Source: JAJXZJ01 sp050012855
GTDB taxonomy: Bacteria > Verrucomicrobiota > Verrucomicrobiia > Limisphaerales > J093
Length of the DNA: 64,000 nt
Reading direction: 5' to 3'
NCBI GenBank assembly: GCA_050012855.1
Contig: JBEKGJ010000002.1
Span: 124,001-188,000 of the forward strand
Shown here piece after piece: positions 53,146-62,278 of this stretch. Position numbers and translations under genes: made by a program. The notes beneath the pieces were generated by a model that ran no database searches, was not told the origin of the DNA, and saw nothing but the letters and a program-made list of their open reading frames with translations. Each line of letters starts with the position of its first letter. Positions within the stretch are counted from its first letter, which is position 1.

Positions 53146-54113
53146 CCCTCCTGCACATACCAGGCCCGCGTGGCGGCCATTCCTTCGGGCAGGCCGGTGG
53201 GACACGCGAGTGCCAGTGTCGTCCGCAGTTGCCCAGTGTCCGCCACCCAGCCGGGCGCGGTCAGTTCGCGCACCTTGCCGTGGGCCAGCACGGTCGGCCG
53301 GCCGGTAAGCCGGGCGGCGGCCTGGGCCAGCGCACAGATGGACCACAACACCGCGTTGGGGAGCGGCAGTGGGAGCGTCCGCACGCCAAGCTGGCGGGCG
53401 ATCTCCGTCGTGAGCTGTCGCATCGTGCAGATCTCCCCGGACGCCACGTGAAACACGCGGCCCGGAGCGGCCGGGTGGGCGAGGCTGGCCAGAATGACCG
53501 CCGCCAAATCCGACACGAACACGAGGCTCAATTCCTGCCGCCCACCGCCGCAGGTCGGCAGAACATGCGCCCGGGCCGCCTTGAACAGCCGGAGGAACTC
53601 GCCATCGCGCGGACCATAGACCGCCGCCGGCCGCAGGATCGTGAACGCAGTCCGGCAATGGGCGATGACCTCCTCCTCGGCGGCCAGCTTGCTCCGGCCG
53701 TAAGCCGAGACCGGAGCTGGTGGCGCGGCCTCCCGAGCGGGCGCGGCGGTCGTGCCCGGTCCCGAAACGGCCAGGCTCGAAACATGCACGAGGCGTTCGA
53801 CGCGCGAGGCGTTGACGGCCGCCACCATGTTGCGGGTGCCGTCGCGGTTGACGGCGAACAGGTCGGCGGCATGCACGGCCTTGACCAGACCGGCGCAATG
53901 GATGACATGCGTGATGCCGCGCATCACCGCCGACAGGCTGGCGGGATCGGTAATCGAGCCGGGACGAACTTCGACCGTGGCCAGGTGGGACGCGATGAAC
54001 CGGTGGTTGCTCGTTGGCCGCAACAGCACGACGGTCGGAATACCGCGAGCAGCCAGCGCGTCGAGGACGTGGCTTCCGACGAATCCGCTTGCGCCTGTCA
54101 GCAAAACCTTCAT
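53136..54113 (-). CDS. NAD-dependent epimerase/dehydratase, ceramide-reductase-like
   Basis: Extended SDR of 325 residues: KVLLTGASGFVGSHVLDAL for NAD(P), VIHCAGLVKA, and catalytic YGRSK in VSAYGRSKLAAEEEV. Bacterial 3-ketosphinganine/ceramide reductase CerR is annotated as this type of SDR and also lies by spt, so reduction of the 3-keto group of the sphingoid base or ceramide is a reasonable inference. It is 46 bp downstream of the SPT-like gene. Confidence 0.8.
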   Translation of the reverse strand: MKVLLTGASGFVGSHVLDALAARGIPTVVLLRPTSNHRFIASHLATVEVRPGSITDPASLSAVMRGITHVIHCAGLVKAVHAADLFAVNRDGTRNMVAAVNASRVERLVHVSSLAVSGPGTTAAPAREAAPPAPVSAYGRSKLAAEEEVIAHCRTAFTILRPAAVYGPRDGEFLRLFKAARAHVLPTCGGGRQELSLVFVSDLAAVILASLAHPAAPGRVFHVASGEICTMRQLTTEIARQLGVRTLPLPLPNAVLWSICALAQAAARLTGRPTVLAHGKVRELTAPGWVADTGQLRTTLALACPTGLPEGMAATRAWYVQEGWL

Positions 54114-54159
54114 GGGCGTCCGGCCACTGGGCGCCGGGAAGTGGGGGCGCAGCGGCGGC

Positions 54160-55488
54160 TCAAATCACGCCGAGTTCCTGGCCGACCTTCTTCAGTTTCG
54201 TCAGCGCGAAATCAATCTGCGAATCCGTATGGGTCGCCATCAGGCTGATCCGGAGGAGTTCCTGGCCGGGGGGAACGCCGGGGGATACGACCGGGTTGAC
54301 AAACACGCCTTCTTCCTCGAGGCGCTTGCAGAAACGGAAGGTCCGCATCAACTCGCGGGTGTAAATGGGCAGGATGGGCGAATGGGACGCCCCGAGATCG
54401 AACCCCAGCGAGAGCAGGCCCTGTTTCATCCGGTCGGTGTTGCGCCAGAGCTGAGCGATGCGTTCCGGCTCGGCGACCATGATCTTGAGGGCGGCGAGGG
54501 CGGCGGCGGCGTTGGCCGGGCTCATGCTCGCGCTGAACACCAGCGCACGCGAGTGATGCTTCAGGTAGTCAATCGTCGCAAAATCCGAGGCGATGAACCC
54601 GCCCAGACTCGCCAGCGACTTGCTGAACGTCCCCATGATCAGATGCACGCGGTCGGTCAGGCCGAAATGGCTGGCGGTGCCTGCGCCATGGCGGCCGATG
54701 ACGCCAATCGCATGCGCGTCGTCCACCATCACCACCGCCTGGTGTTGCTCCGCGAGACGGCACAGCTCGGGCAACTGGATGATGTCGCCCTCCATGCTGA
54801 AGATGCCGTCGGTGACGATCAGTTTGCCGGCGTCGGGCTCGATTTGCTCCAGCCGGTTTTCGAGGGCCGCCATGTCGCGGTGCGCGAACCGGAGGAATTT
54901 GCCCTGCGAAAGCAGGCAGCCTTCAATGATGCTGGCGTGATCGCTCTTGTCCGCCAGCACGTATTCGCCCTTGCCGACGAGCGTGCTGATGACCCCGAAG
55001 TTCACTTGGAACCCGGTGCTGTAGAGGAGGACCGCCTCCTTGTTCACCAGCTTCGCCAGCTCGGCCTCGAGCTGGAGATGGATGTCCAGCGAACCGTTCA
55101 GGAAACGCGATCCCGCGCAGCCAGTGCCGTATTTCGCCACCGCCGCCTGGGTCACCTCCTTGATCTTCGGGTGGTTCGTCAGGCCGAGGTAACTGTTGGA
55201 CCCGAGCATCAACACCCGCCGGCCGTTGATCGTCACCTCGGTGTCCTGCGCGGAGGTGATCGTGCGGAAATAGGGATACAGCCCCAAGGCCCGAACCTGG
55301 GCGGCGCTCTTGAAATTGCGGGCCTTGGCGAGCAGCGGCAGCGGCCGGCCGGGCGTTGCCCGGGCCTCCCGGGCCGCGAACCGGTTGTCGCCATTCTCCG
55401 GGCCGGTGGACACCGCCTTGGCCGCCGCGACGTGCGGGACGCCGTTGCCGGGCTTTTTCACTTTCGTGATCTGATCGTTACCCTTCAT
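54160..55488 (-). CDS. spt: Serine palmitoyltransferase-like alpha-oxoamine synthase
   Basis: A PLP enzyme of 442 residues from ATG 55488. The fold-type I core has MLGSNSYLGLTNHPKIKE, the DDAHAIGVIGRHGAG stretch, and PLP lysine K290 in GTFSKSLASLGGF. The family includes KBL, BioF, HemA and Spt; the ~60-residue N-terminal extension and the operon (SDR plus PAP2) favour Spt, which condenses serine with palmitoyl-CoA. BioF or KBL activity cannot be excluded from sequence. Confidence 0.8.
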   Translation of the reverse strand: MKGNDQITKVKKPGNGVPHVAAAKAVSTGPENGDNRFAAREARATPGRPLPLLAKARNFKSAAQVRALGLYPYFRTITSAQDTEVTINGRRVLMLGSNSYLGLTNHPKIKEVTQAAVAKYGTGCAGSRFLNGSLDIHLQLEAELAKLVNKEAVLLYSTGFQVNFGVISTLVGKGEYVLADKSDHASIIEGCLLSQGKFLRFAHRDMAALENRLEQIEPDAGKLIVTDGIFSMEGDIIQLPELCRLAEQHQAVVMVDDAHAIGVIGRHGAGTASHFGLTDRVHLIMGTFSKSLASLGGFIASDFATIDYLKHHSRALVFSASMSPANAAAALAALKIMVAEPERIAQLWRNTDRMKQGLLSLGFDLGASHSPILPIYTRELMRTFRFCKRLEEEGVFVNPVVSPGVPPGQELLRISLMATHTDSQIDFALTKLKKVGQELGVI

Positions 55489-56044
55489 AGAGACGCGTAC
55501 TGGCCGTTCCCAACAGGCTCGCCCACACGCGTGGCCACGCATCGCCGACAACCCCCCGAACCGGTTGCGGTCGGCGCTGCCTTCGACGTGAACATGAGCC
55601 GAATCTTACGGGGCCAAAGCGTCAAGTTAAGAGCCGCTCGGTGTCAAGCGGTTTTGACGGCCCCCCGCGGGTCGAGTGGAGGCCGGGGGGGCGTTCGTCG
55701 CCGGGGTCGGCCGCCGCCGAACTCAGCCGCCAGCGGGCGACGCGGGCGCGGGCGCGGAGGTGGCTGGCCGTGTTCACAACCGGAAGGTTAATGCGGGTGC
55801 GGCCTGAATCACGCCCAAACCGGCCCGGTTGCTGGTTCACCAAACCGGCGGGACACCGCGGGATAGGCGCAGATCAAGAACCCTTCAACAAGGGCTGTCC
55901 GGGCGACGGTGCCGAACGTCGCGAATCAACGCGAAAAACGTCCTTGCCTGTGGGCGGCGCAAGCATAGGGTGACCAAAACTGCACACGTTGGGAATAAAG
56001 CGTTCCATCATGCGTAAGTCCCCAGACAAAAAGCGAAAGGAGCT
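55489..56044. other. Divergent intergenic region
   Basis: 556 bp between the divergent spt-like and serine hydrolase genes. The first half is GC-rich without recognisable features; the last ~70 bp are AT-richer and contain the GAAAGGAG ribosome binding site of the hydrolase. No gene is supported. Confidence 0.45.
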
Positions 56045-58603
56045 ATGAAAATGCCTCTCCGTCCTCGCCGAAAACTCATTTGGTTGGTCCTGACCGGCAG
56101 CCTCGGCATCGTCAGCGGGCGGGCCGATGTGTTTGACCCCGCCTACACCAACACCATCGCCGCGATGAGCAACTACATCACCGTGGCGATGGCCCAGAAC
56201 GGGGTGACCGGCCTGAGCGTCGCGCTGGTGGATTCGAATCGCGTGGTCTGGTCGCAGGGCTTCGGCCAGGCCATGGTCGAGAGCAACGTCGTGGCCAATT
56301 CCGACACGGTCTATCGCATCGGGTCGGTTTCCAAGTTGTTCACCACGGCGTCCGTTCTCAAACTCTGGGAGGATGGCCGGGTTGATCTCGAAGCGCCGAT
56401 CACCAACTACATCCCCGAGTTTGCCACGCTGCCGCGCTTCGACGGGCGCCGGGTTCCCACCGTGCGGGAATGTCTGAACCACCTGAGCGGCTTGCCCGGC
56501 GACCTGTTTCGCGACGTGTTCGCCACGGCGCCCTGGGACGGTTACAACGCCTGGCTCCTCGGCGAACTGGCCACCGACTACCCGAACTATCCGCCGGGGT
56601 TCAGGTCCGTTTACTGCAATACCGGGTTTCAACTCGCCGAAGAAATCGTCGCCCGCGTCAGCGGGATGTCGCTGAACGACTATGCCCAGGCGCATTTCTT
56701 CGGGCCCCTGGGCATGACCAGTTCGTCGTACCTGAAGGACAAGCCGAACATCGCGGCCAATCGGGCGCACACTTACGTCTCGGGGGTTCCGCTGCCCGAG
56801 GAATTTGCCAATGCGCATGGCACGGGCGGCATGTATTCGAGCGTCGAGGACATGGCGGCGCTGATCCGCCTGATTCTGGCCGCCGGCAGCTTCAACGGCA
56901 CGAACATCCTCGCCGCCGACACCGTGGCCGCCATGTTAACCGACCAGACCACGAACATCGCGATGAACGTGGACAGCGAGTTCCATTGTGGCCTGGGCTG
57001 GGACACGGTGATGGACACGCAGTTGAACTACGCCGGCCGCCTGTGCTTCAAGGGCGGCGAGACGTTCACCTACGAAGCCGAAGTTGGCATCCTGCTCGAC
57101 CGCCAACTGGGCGTGGTCGTCATGCAGAATGCGACGGGGACCTTGCCGGCACTCGCGGCGCACGCGACGCTGGTCCAGGCGGTGCTCGATCGGGACGGAC
57201 TGCCTCAGCCCACGAACTTCGTTCCCACGGTGACCGCAGCAACGAACTGGACACCTGCGGCGATTGCCGCCGTCACCGGAACTTACGTCACCGCGATGGG
57301 CTATGCTTCGGGCTACGATTTGCTCACGGCCGCGCCGGACGGCAGCCTGACCTGGACGCTCAATGCGCATTCGGCTTCCCCGACCACGAACACGGGACTC
57401 GTTCCGCACGTTGACGGATGGGTCTATCGCACCGATCAGCCGGGCCTGCAAATCCTGCCCACCAACATCGCCGGCCGGGCCGTGCTGGTTTACTGCGAGG
57501 CGGCGAGCTATGGCGAAGTGCAGGGGTTCCGCGGCGACCTGTATGCGCCGCCGCAGATTTCGGCAGCCTGGTCGAATCGGCTCAACATTGCCTGGCTGCC
57601 GGTGGACATGCCGCTGACGGACTTATACTGGGCGGAGTCCGCATTGGGGATGGATCTGCGGCTGCAACTGACGAATCGTCTGGGGATGATCTGGCTGGCC
57701 AGCCCCTCGGGGACGTTTGTGATTGCACCGTCGAACGACAATCTCGGCTTTGCCGCCGGCAGCGGCGTCCGCCGCGGCACGTCGGTGGTCATCACCACGA
57801 CCAACGGGACGGAATATCTGCGCAATTCCAGCTACACCTATGCCCGCGCCGACTCCCTGCCCGCGTTGTTGCTGGGCGCGACCACCAACGGCACCCTGGC
57901 CGCCGACGGAATCCAGTGGTTCTCCTTCCACGCCGTATCCGGTACCCGTTATTGCGCCTCCGTCAGCAACAACACCGCCGATGTCCAACTGAACTTCCTT
58001 GGCGCCGCCGGGGCGGGCACATGGACGACCAACCACACGGCCTGTACCTGCCCCGCGGACGGCCAGTACTGGCTGGGACTGGCCGCCTCTTCGGTCACCC
58101 CTTACAACCTCACTCTGGACACGGCCTATCTCGCGCGCATCGAACCGGCTCCCGCGAGCGTCACTCTGCTGGTAGGCCAGCAACAATTGTTCACGGCTGA
58201 CGGCTTTGACCAATCCGGCAACGCGTACCCCTTCCCGCCGCTATGGTCCGCCGATGGCGGCACCGTGGCCACCAACGGCCTCTATACCGCCACCACTCCA
58301 GGAGCCTTTACCGTGACTTGCTCAAACACGGGGGGTGCCGTCAAGGGGACTGTTGCCGTCACCGCCCAGCCCATACCCATCACGGGCTTTACCGCCCAAC
58401 CATCCCGCGCGGTCACCTTCCCGAGCTACCCGACCACGCTTTACACGCTCCAGCGGCGGACCAACCTGGTCACGGATACGTGGGCCAATGTGCCCGGTGG
58501 TGGACCGCTGCGCGGGACCGGCGCGCCAATGGTCCTGAGTGATACCAACACGCCCCCGTCGCCGACCCTGTTCTACCGGCTTGCATACCAGGTGACACCG
58601 TGA
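56045..58603 (+). CDS. Secreted class C beta-lactamase-family serine hydrolase with C-terminal beta domains
   Basis: An 852-residue protein with a signal peptide (LIWLVLTGSLGIVSGRA). Residues ~35-390 form the beta-lactamase/penicillin-binding fold: nucleophile S94 and K97 in GSVSKLF, Y190 in YCNTG, and KGG (FKGGETF) in place of KTG. The rest is beta-rich: a lipocalin-like middle part, an Ig-like Big_2-type domain near 690-780 (ASVTLLVGQQQLFTADGFD), and an ending typical of verrucomicrobial secreted proteins (YTLQRRTNLV). GGAGCT before the ATG is a good RBS. It is more likely a peptidase or esterase than a resistance enzyme. Confidence 0.85.
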   Translation: MKMPLRPRRKLIWLVLTGSLGIVSGRADVFDPAYTNTIAAMSNYITVAMAQNGVTGLSVALVDSNRVVWSQGFGQAMVESNVVANSDTVYRIGSVSKLFTTASVLKLWEDGRVDLEAPITNYIPEFATLPRFDGRRVPTVRECLNHLSGLPGDLFRDVFATAPWDGYNAWLLGELATDYPNYPPGFRSVYCNTGFQLAEEIVARVSGMSLNDYAQAHFFGPLGMTSSSYLKDKPNIAANRAHTYVSGVPLPEEFANAHGTGGMYSSVEDMAALIRLILAAGSFNGTNILAADTVAAMLTDQTTNIAMNVDSEFHCGLGWDTVMDTQLNYAGRLCFKGGETFTYEAEVGILLDRQLGVVVMQNATGTLPALAAHATLVQAVLDRDGLPQPTNFVPTVTAATNWTPAAIAAVTGTYVTAMGYASGYDLLTAAPDGSLTWTLNAHSASPTTNTGLVPHVDGWVYRTDQPGLQILPTNIAGRAVLVYCEAASYGEVQGFRGDLYAPPQISAAWSNRLNIAWLPVDMPLTDLYWAESALGMDLRLQLTNRLGMIWLASPSGTFVIAPSNDNLGFAAGSGVRRGTSVVITTTNGTEYLRNSSYTYARADSLPALLLGATTNGTLAADGIQWFSFHAVSGTRYCASVSNNTADVQLNFLGAAGAGTWTTNHTACTCPADGQYWLGLAASSVTPYNLTLDTAYLARIEPAPASVTLLVGQQQLFTADGFDQSGNAYPFPPLWSADGGTVATNGLYTATTPGAFTVTCSNTGGAVKGTVAVTAQPIPITGFTAQPSRAVTFPSYPTTLYTLQRRTNLVTDTWANVPGGGPLRGTGAPMVLSDTNTPPSPTLFYRLAYQVTP

Positions 58604-58619
58604 CCAACACGCAGGAGGA

Positions 58620-59726
58620 TCATGAAGTCACTTGGTGTGCGGGCCGCGCATGACCAAGGGACTCCCGAATCCCCTTCGCCAGCGATAGGGCTGTCAACAC
58701 GAAGCCCAGGACCGTCCAGATGACGAAGTTCGGGGCGATGGCGGGATAGAGCACCGGGTTCCGCCCAAGCAACGAAAGCCCCAGCGCCAGGACCAGCAGC
58801 ACGGCGAACAGCCGGGTAACGAGCCGTAATTCCCGTTTCTCAACCGGGGCTTCGGCCAGCGGTTCGCGTTTGCGGTGCAACCAGAGACCGGCGCCCGCCA
58901 CCGCGTAAAAAACGAACGTGAACAACTGCACGGCGACGGAGGGCAGGCCGTCGGGCCGCAGCAGAAAGTATCCCGCGCCATACAGAGCGGCGAGATAAAC
59001 GCATAGGCCGCCAAAGCCCCAGCGGCCGAAAGCCACGATGGGCCGGCCGTCGGAAGCGGCGAGGGCAGGCCGTGCCAACCGCAACAGCACCGCCAGCAGA
59101 ATGATCGCCACGGCCAGGTTCAGCGCCAGATTGATGGTGCCTCCGGAGTTCATGGCCATCACCGGTGCGAAGGAAAAGACCAGGTAGCCTTGCACGATCC
59201 GCGCGCCCCGGCTTTTGCCCGTGAACCACGCGAGTTCCGGGAACAGACGCCGAAGGGGCGGACAAAGCAGGCAGGTCACCGCCAGCGGCATGATGAAGGA
59301 CGCCACCGGGTGAAAAATGAACACCATGCTGATCTCGGAAAGTCCATACGGCCCGAGGTGTCCCATGGCAAACTTGCCGTCGCCGCCGTACCCGTGCCAG
59401 ATGACCTTGGTGATCCAGGACTCGTAGAGGCCATACAAAACGCCCCAGAGGTAGAGCGAGGAGAGCGCCGTCCGGCCCGTGCGGACGGCGAGCGTCGTGA
59501 AGAAAAAGAAATGCGCGAAATAGAGCCAGTAGGTGACCACGATCGTCCAGGGACTCCACAGCCCGGCCTGCAGTGACGCCCCGGAAAACACTTCGGCGCA
59601 GATGAGCACGATGAGGCCGATCAGGAGCCGTGCGAACACCACCTTCGACCACGCTGGCCTGGACGGAAGGCCGTCCGCTGTGGCTGTCGGAAGAGCCGGT
59701 TCCGGTTGATTTGCGGCTGGCGTCAT
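58620..59726 (-). CDS. Hypothetical multi-pass membrane protein
   Basis: A 368-residue protein with about nine hydrophobic segments (LLIGLIVLICAEVFSG, WTIVVTYWLYFAHFFFFTTL, LNLAVAIILLAVLLRLA, LFAVLLVLALGLSLLG) after a Pro/Ala-rich N-terminus. No family motif is recognised. The conserved-looking YESWITKVIWHGYGGDGK loop between helices could be a functional site. It is convergent with the hydrolase and next to the cassette cluster, but not inside it. Confidence 0.65.
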   Translation of the reverse strand: MTPAANQPEPALPTATADGLPSRPAWSKVVFARLLIGLIVLICAEVFSGASLQAGLWSPWTIVVTYWLYFAHFFFFTTLAVRTGRTALSSLYLWGVLYGLYESWITKVIWHGYGGDGKFAMGHLGPYGLSEISMVFIFHPVASFIMPLAVTCLLCPPLRRLFPELAWFTGKSRGARIVQGYLVFSFAPVMAMNSGGTINLALNLAVAIILLAVLLRLARPALAASDGRPIVAFGRWGFGGLCVYLAALYGAGYFLLRPDGLPSVAVQLFTFVFYAVAGAGLWLHRKREPLAEAPVEKRELRLVTRLFAVLLVLALGLSLLGRNPVLYPAIAPNFVIWTVLGFVLTALSLAKGIRESLGHARPAHQVTS

Positions 59727-59765
59727 TCGTTTGCTGTCGAGTGCTCAAGCTGAGCGACCGGGCTC

Positions 59766-59829
59766 GTTCAACCACGCCTTGCATTGAGGCTCGCCGACTC
59801 GCTCAAGGCAATGCCTTGGTGTGTTGGTG
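59766..59829 (-). other. attC-like recombination site 3
   Basis: On the minus strand: a degenerate R'' (CACCAAC), arms ACCAAGGCATTGCC and GCAAGGCGTGGT, and R' GTTGAAC followed by GAGCCCGG, the same flank as attC1. It differs from attC1 at only a few bases. Confidence 0.65.
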
Positions 59830-60432
59830 TCATTCAGAAAGCGACTTATGAAACCACATAATCTCACCATTTGGTCCATGTTTTGTGACAAACCTAAAAT
59901 GCCTTTGTTGATGTATTGGAATAATTGCCGCCGTGTAATCCAACACTACTTCAATGTCTGCATTTTCAATCTTCATAATGCGCACAGGGTTAGACAAGGA
60001 AGTGGACTCTCCAGGAACCAATTCAGGAATTGCTGGGTAGGAATCAACAACCGCTATTCCAGGGCCATACCAGTTTACGTGACCACCGGCTGCATCAAGA
60101 TGTCGAATAAAGCAACGCCGTATCAGGCCGTAAATCGGTGTCTGGCCAGAATTTGTTATCCTAAACGGGGTATTCATCAACTCAGTCGGGTCAATCGCAG
60201 AGTCCGGCTCAACTGTAATCTGTGGTCGTAGCAAATAATATGAACCAACCAAAGTCAATATCAATGAAACGGAAGCGCATAACAAACGCGTCGGCGAAAG
60301 AAGACCTGCTATACGTCTTAAAATGCCTCTGCGCTGCGGCCCTAGGGGCGCTGCTTGCGTTGGCGGCGGTTTTTGCCGGTTATGTCCTTTCTTGTTTTTT
60401 CTAGCCATGAATAAATATAGACGTGTCGCCAT
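59830..60432 (-). CDS. Cassette-encoded single-pass membrane protein
   Basis: About 200 residues. ATG 60432 lies 10 nt inside the predicted cassette boundary, which supports it; ATG 60408 is an alternative and is followed by a Lys/Arg-rich start (MARKNKKGHNRQK). One membrane helix lies near residues 50-68 (LLCASVSLILTLVGSYYLL); the rest is extracytoplasmic (PFRITNSGQTPIYGLIRRCF), with a beta-rich look. The function is unknown. The stop is next to attC3. Confidence 0.7.
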   Translation of the reverse strand: MATRLYLFMARKNKKGHNRQKPPPTQAAPLGPQRRGILRRIAGLLSPTRLLCASVSLILTLVGSYYLLRPQITVEPDSAIDPTELMNTPFRITNSGQTPIYGLIRRCFIRHLDAAGGHVNWYGPGIAVVDSYPAIPELVPGESTSLSNPVRIMKIENADIEVVLDYTAAIIPIHQQRHFRFVTKHGPNGEIMWFHKSLSE

Positions 60433-60435
60433 GAC

Positions 60436-60564
60436 ACCTAACGTCCCGGATGAGCCACGGCTGGCCGGGCAGCACAACCGAAAGGAAACCAAACCATGAG
60501 CAACGAGAAATCATCCGCCGAATCCAAGGGCAGCCAGCCGTTGGCTCCATCTGGCTTGTTAGGT
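60436..60564 (-). other. attC-like recombination site 4
   Basis: The clearest attC of the window. It is bounded by ACCTAAC and GTTAGGT. The arms GATGAGCCACGGCTGGC and GCCAGCCGTTGGCTCCATC pair over ~17 bp with two unpaired bases, as in functional attC sites. It is 129 bp long. Confidence 0.8.
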
Positions 60565-60571
60565 GTGTCGG

Positions 60572-61168
60572 TCATGGATTCCTCAATACCTCCAATCTGA
60601 ATCGGCAAAGCATCAAATCAACACTCGCGTAGGTCGTCCTCCTCTTTATGGAATATCCCCAGTCCATGCCCTCTCTGCGTTGCGTATCGTACTCCAAGAA
60701 AACGCCGTCAATCGTGGACAAGAGTGGCGGCTGCGAAAGTAATCGCTTGGGTTTCACCAAGAGCTTTGTAGGAAATCCACCATCACGTTCTTCAATCACA
60801 ATGCGGTCAATGTATGCAAGGCCGCCGGAGTCGGAGATAAACCCGCCGTTCACGTCAAATATCAACATCGGCTGGGCCTGTGCTGCAATCTTCCGAAGCG
60901 TCGGCTCATCACTCAACTGTTTCTGGACAGCCTTCTCAATCTCTGATTCCTGCCAACTCTTGACACTTATGACAATGGCGGCAATTCCAGCCAGAGCTAG
61001 TGCGATCTCTGCTGCGCGCCACATGCGAGGGCCAAGGCCGTGAAAGTCGCCATGTTTCTTCTCGGGGTCTTTATTATCTGCCTGGTGGTTTACGGGAATA
61101 CTGCCGGGTGGCAATGGCTGCTCCTCGCCCTTGTTCTTTGCTGGTTTGTCCGACGATTGGTTCGACAT
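60572..61168 (-). CDS. Cassette-encoded membrane protein
   Basis: A 198-residue protein with a hydrophilic N-terminus of ~50 residues, one membrane helix (AAEIALALAGIAAIVISV), and a C-terminal domain (QPMLIFDVNGGFISDSGGLA, VFLEYDTQRREGMDWGYSIK). The overall plan, one helix with a small domain behind it, is like the other cassette gene and may be a distant relative. The ATG lies 27 nt after the predicted cassette boundary. The function is unknown. Confidence 0.7.
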   Translation of the reverse strand: MSNQSSDKPAKNKGEEQPLPPGSIPVNHQADNKDPEKKHGDFHGLGPRMWRAAEIALALAGIAAIVISVKSWQESEIEKAVQKQLSDEPTLRKIAAQAQPMLIFDVNGGFISDSGGLAYIDRIVIEERDGGFPTKLLVKPKRLLSQPPLLSTIDGVFLEYDTQRREGMDWGYSIKRRTTYASVDLMLCRFRLEVLRNP

Positions 61169-61188
61169 ATTGCAAGCCTGCGAGACAC

Positions 61189-61232
61189 ACCTAACAGGTA
61201 TTAGGCCAAACGTGAATTTGGTCTAGTTCGGT
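61189..61232 (-). other. Short attC-like site 5
   Basis: On the minus strand ACCGAAC ... GTTAGGT, with arms TAGACCAAA and TTTGGCCTA. At ~44 bp it is shorter than typical attC sites and may be truncated. The R'' variant (CCGAAC) is the same as in attC2. Confidence 0.5.
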
Positions 61233-61526
61233 GCCTGGCGGCCGGAAGAAACGCAGGAAACGCCTCACGGTGTCTCCGTGCAATCTCGAAACCATCTCCG
61301 CCAGAACTCAGCTCCCGTTTCATGGTCCCAATGTTCGATGCCAATAACTTCCGTCAGAAACCGGTCGAACAGTCGGCATCGTATCACCCGCACTGCCGCA
61401 CGCAAGACCTGAATTCAGCCGGGCAGTCTGTGCCGCGGCAGCAAAGTGTCAAGGGGTTTGAAACCAATCCGGCTGGGCTGGCACACACCAACCGTACCGG
61501 CATCCTGAAGGGAGGCGAGAACCTAG

Positions 61527-61703
61527 CCAGGGGTTGAGCGCAGCGATACCCCTGGGCCAGGCACGGGAAATCAGTCGCACCCTGAAAGTGGTGCAAGAAC
61601 CGCCTGCGACGAAAGGGCGAACCATTCTCGCACCGCTTTCAGGGTGCCTGAGGAATGGGGACGCGAATCCAGGGGTATCGTCGCGTTGCTCCTCAGCCCC
61701 TGG
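61527..61703. repeat. Paired inverted REP element (BIME-like)
   Basis: The outer palindromes CCAGGGGT...ACCCCTGG (61527-61555) and CCAGGGG...CCCCTGG (61669-61703) are inverted copies of each other. The inner hairpins GCACC...GGTGC (61577-61594 and 61630-61647) are also inverted copies with one mismatch. Such a head-to-head pair is typical of REP elements moved by RAYT transposases. Confidence 0.7.
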
Positions 61704-61745
61704 CTGGGCTCTGGAACGCCTTCAGCGCTCTCGTTGTGCATCCGG

Positions 61746-62050
61746 CGGGTGGGAAACACGGGGTGCTGGTGGATGAGCACCCGGACAGCATCAACGACGG
61801 CTTTTTCTGCGTGGACATGATCGGCTATCCCAACCCGGCGTCCACCACCCTGCCGGACTGCCCGGCCAGTTATCACAACCGCGCCTGTGGTTTCGCCTTT
61901 GCCGACGGCCACTCGGAAATTCACAAGTGGCTGGATTCCCGCACCACGCCGCCCATCTCGAACACGCACCAGACCTATTCGCCGGCGGCGAACCAGGGAA
62001 ACAACCAGGACATCATCTGGCTCTGGCAACACACGACCAGCCTCAAGTAG
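61746..62050 (+). pseudogene. C-terminal remnant of a pseudopilin (H-X9-DG) gene
   Basis: Residues GKHGVLVDEHPDSINDGFF and YHNRACGFAFADGHSEIHKW match the C-terminal third of the verrucomicrobial/planctomycete pseudopilin family, including H-X9-DG. The prepilin N-terminus is missing and the open frame runs upstream into the REP pair at 61527-61703, so the 5' part was lost when or before the REP pair arrived. About 100 codons remain. Confidence 0.7.
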
Positions 62051-62278
62051 GCACTGACCTCAAATCGGCACATCTTCGCTTTCAGGTTCAAATACTGCTG
62101 CCTGAGGGAAAAGTGTTGTGGGGTGACGTTGCCGACCTGCCAGGCGTTCATCCGCGTCCATGGGCGGTTGTATGGGGTTTCCGTTGGATTTCCGCGTTCA
62201 GGCGGCATCAACCGGCTGAAGCCGGCACTCCAAACCCCGCTCCGTCGTCTCGAGGCCGAAGTCCGTTCGGCGAGGCGG

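Larger units (their letters stand above)
59766..61232 (-). mobile_element. Integron cassette cluster without integrase (CALIN)
   Basis: Two genes, both on the minus strand, each end a few bases before an attC-like site; a third site precedes the first gene. Order on the minus strand: attC5 (61232-61189), cassette gene (61168-60572), attC4 (60564-60436), cassette gene (60432-59830), attC3 (59829-59766). GC is lower than in the flanks. attC3 is nearly the same as attC1 at 40050. Confidence 0.72.

Noticed and set aside
56045..58603. A beta-lactamase resistance gene
   Set aside because: The catalytic fold fits, but KGG instead of KTG, large C-terminal domains and the secreted form point to an esterase or peptidase.
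61322..61537. 71-codon plus frame between the CALIN and the REP pair
   Set aside because: No ribosome binding site, no family pattern, and it ends inside the first REP palindrome.
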